A DNA stretch of 6,700 bases from Candidatus Limnocylindrales bacterium. Lineage in GTDB: Bacteria > Chloroflexota > Limnocylindria > Limnocylindrales > CSP1-4. Positions 5,570-6,700 of this stretch are shown here, in pieces (the stretch's first letter is position 1; every line of letters begins with the position of its first letter). The translations under genes and the position numbers were made by a program. The notes beneath the pieces are model-generated. The model made no database searches. It saw nothing but the letters and a program-made list of their open reading frames with translations, and was not told where the DNA came from. The stretch covers positions 1 through 6,700 of the forward strand of contig JAUSJS010000109.1 of assembly GCA_030647575.1 (NCBI GenBank), given 5' to 3'.

Positions 5570-6288
5570 CAGTCGGTCTGGAGATCCGCCACGGACCGCA
5601 GCACGAGATCGGCGGCTGGGCCCAGGTGTTCGGCGTCACCGACACCGGACAGGACCCCGATGACGAGGCCCGCGCCGGCCCTTCGCCCCATCGTCAGGTC
5701 CGCCGGCGCGTCGCCGACGACCGCCGTGCGAGCGGGCGCCACGCCGAGCGTCGCGCACAGGTGCAGGACCATGTCCGGAGCCGGCTTGACCGCGACACCG
5801 TCGTCGGCGCAGACCGTCGCCTCGACCCAACCGTCCACGCCGAGCGCAGCCAGCGTCCGTTCGGTCGGGTCGCGGTCGTCGCTGGTCGCCACGGCAATCC
5901 GCCGGCCGCTGGTTCGCAGACGACCGAACAGCGCGCCCAGGTCGGCAATCGGGCGGGCCAGCTCGACCGGGTCGGGGGCGTGCCAGGCGTCCGCCAGGAC
6001 ACCGTCGGCGACGGTAGCGGTCGAGCCCTCCTCGATGAGGAGGTCGTAGGTCCGCTCGCGTAGTCGCGCCATGGGCGTGGCGGCCAGGCCTCCGCCGGGC
6101 AGGATCCGGCCGGTTGCCGGATCGAAGCCGAGCATCGCGAAGAGGCTCGTCTCGATCGGTACGCCCGTGCCATCGCGCAGCGCCGCGGCGAGGTCCATCG
6201 CCCAGCCGCTCCACATCGCGTCGAACTCGATCAGCGTGCCGTCCTTGTCGAAGATGACCAGGTCGATCCCGTGGAGGCTCCGGGTCAC
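5569..6288 (-). CDS. HAD superfamily hydrolase (phosphoglycolate phosphatase-like)
   Basis: The 239-residue cytoplasmic protein carries all four HAD motifs. Motif I is DLVIFDKDGTLI (9-20), with nucleophile Asp14 and acid/base Asp16. Motif II is VATSDD (133-138, Ser136). Motif III is VKPAPDM (167-173, Lys168). Motif IV is VVGDAPADLTMGRRAGAG (190-207, Asp193 and Asp197 binding Mg2+). The stretch 21-110 is a C1-type helical cap, which points to small phosphorylated substrates as in phosphoglycolate phosphatase or phosphonatase-like enzymes. The catalytic second aspartate is present, unlike in phosphonoacetaldehyde hydrolases, so a phosphomonoesterase is more likely. The GTG at 6288 overlaps the stop of the upstream ABC ATPase gene as GTGA, so it is translationally coupled and probably works on something related to that transporter's cargo. 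The substrate cannot be named from the sequence. Confidence 0.88.
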   Translation of the reverse strand: MTRSLHGIDLVIFDKDGTLIEFDAMWSGWAMDLAAALRDGTGVPIETSLFAMLGFDPATGRILPGGGLAATPMARLRERTYDLLIEEGSTATVADGVLADAWHAPDPVELARPIADLGALFGRLRTSGRRIAVATSDDRDPTERTLAALGVDGWVEATVCADDGVAVKPAPDMVLHLCATLGVAPARTAVVGDAPADLTMGRRAGAGLVIGVLSGVGDAEHLGPAADLVLRSVADLQTD

Positions 6289-6700
6289 ACCTCCGCGCCG
6301 ACCTCGGCCGCCACGACGGCTCCGTCACGGGCGCTGCCGAGCACGAAGCAGGCCTCCGGCGGGAACGAGACGGTAACGGTCTCGCCAACGGCGGGAAGCG
6401 ACAGATGCGGTTCGTTGAACGTGTCCAGCGCGATCGTCGTCGCCGCGTCGCCCGCCGCGCCGTCCCCCAACCGAAGGCGGAGGCGGACGATCGATCCGAG
6501 GAAGTTGATGTCCTCGATCGTGCCGTGCAGCTGGTTGGCGCCGTCGGGGCCATGGCCAAGGGAGATGCCCTCGGGGCGGACGGCAAGCGTCACCCGCCCG
6601 CCGGGGCCAGCGCCGGTCACGGCCTTGGGTGTTCGGACCTCCTGGCCGTCGATGGACAGGCGGCCGGAGCCGGCGTCGATCACACCGGCGGCAACGAGAT
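6285..6700 (-). CDS. ABC transporter ATP-binding protein, C-terminal TOBE region (truncated by window)
   Basis: The frame is open to the right window edge, so only the last 138 or so residues are seen; the GTG at 6683 is internal. The visible part is the C-terminal regulatory TOBE_2 domain of a MalK/PotA/FbpC-type importer ATPase. The recognisable run is LAVRPEGISL, then HGTIEDINFLGSIVRLRLRL, then AVGETVTVSFPPEACFVL. The first is the RPE motif of the domain, the second its central strand pair, and the third the closing pGexVxvxfppe segment. The Walker and signature motifs lie outside. Such ATPases serve spermidine/putrescine, iron, phosphonate, sugar or glycerol-phosphate importers; the domain alone does not distinguish them. 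It is followed by the HAD phosphatase with a GTGA overlap, so the operon likely pairs uptake with dephosphorylation of a cargo (inference). Confidence 0.85.
   Translation of the reverse strand, partial: LVAAGVIDAGSGRLSIDGQEVRTPKAVTGAGPGGRVTLAVRPEGISLGHGPDGANQLHGTIEDINFLGSIVRLRLRLGDGAAGDAATTIALDTFNEPHLSLPAVGETVTVSFPPEACFVLGSARDGAVVAAEVGAEV

Noticed and set aside
5636..6586. 316-codon minus-strand frame across the HAD and ABC genes
   Set aside because: Extremely Arg-rich translation in a shifted frame of two well-recognised genes.
1..6700. CRISPR arrays, insertion sequences, tRNA or rRNA genes
   Set aside because: No regularly spaced repeats, no transposase or terminal inverted repeats and no tRNA-like or rRNA-like segments were seen by eye.

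Overview
The window is a high-GC, densely packed bacterial chromosome segment with short gaps and several 1-4 base start/stop overlaps. The families present (DUF885 metallopeptidase, Bax-inhibitor-1 protein, MIP18-family Fe-S factor, PiT/DUF47 phosphate pair, PotA/MalK-type ABC ATPase) are widespread. Together with GC-rich codon use and probable leaderless starts, they suggest a high-GC Chloroflexota (for example a Limnocylindria-like lineage) or an actinobacterium. That placement is an inference from style, not from a marker gene. I see no mobile element, CRISPR array, tRNA or rRNA, so it reads as an ordinary housekeeping and accessory region.

Left part (1-1783): a 5'-truncated DUF885-type zinc metallopeptidase on the plus strand converges, with a 17-base overlap, on a two-gene minus-strand operon. 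That operon encodes a four-helix membrane protein and a GNAT acetyltransferase joined by an ATGA overlap. The 85-base region 1784-1868 is a divergent intergenic region with a candidate -10 box facing each way, each only 6-8 bases from a GTG start, which suggests leaderless transcripts.

Middle (1869-3842): an all-alpha protein resembling the N-terminal sensor domain of RsbRD regulators lies two bases upstream of a divergent DUF433-like protein. A new extended -10 and a Shine-Dalgarno (SD) sequence then precede a MIP18/SufT-type Fe-S assembly protein, followed by a seven-helix Bax-inhibitor-1 family protein with its two key aspartates.

Right part (3928-6700): a PiT inorganic phosphate transporter and its DUF47 (PhoU-like) partner form a tight operon that converges on a minus-strand operon. 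In that operon the C-terminal TOBE part of an ABC transporter ATPase runs in from the window edge and is coupled by a GTGA overlap to a HAD-family phosphatase. The juxtaposition gives this end a possible phosphate or phosphorylated-substrate theme, though only the PiT/DUF47 link is well grounded.

The least explained elements are the RsbRD_N-like/DUF433-like pair and the divergent leaderless promoters in front of it. I found no clear evidence of a wholly new system.
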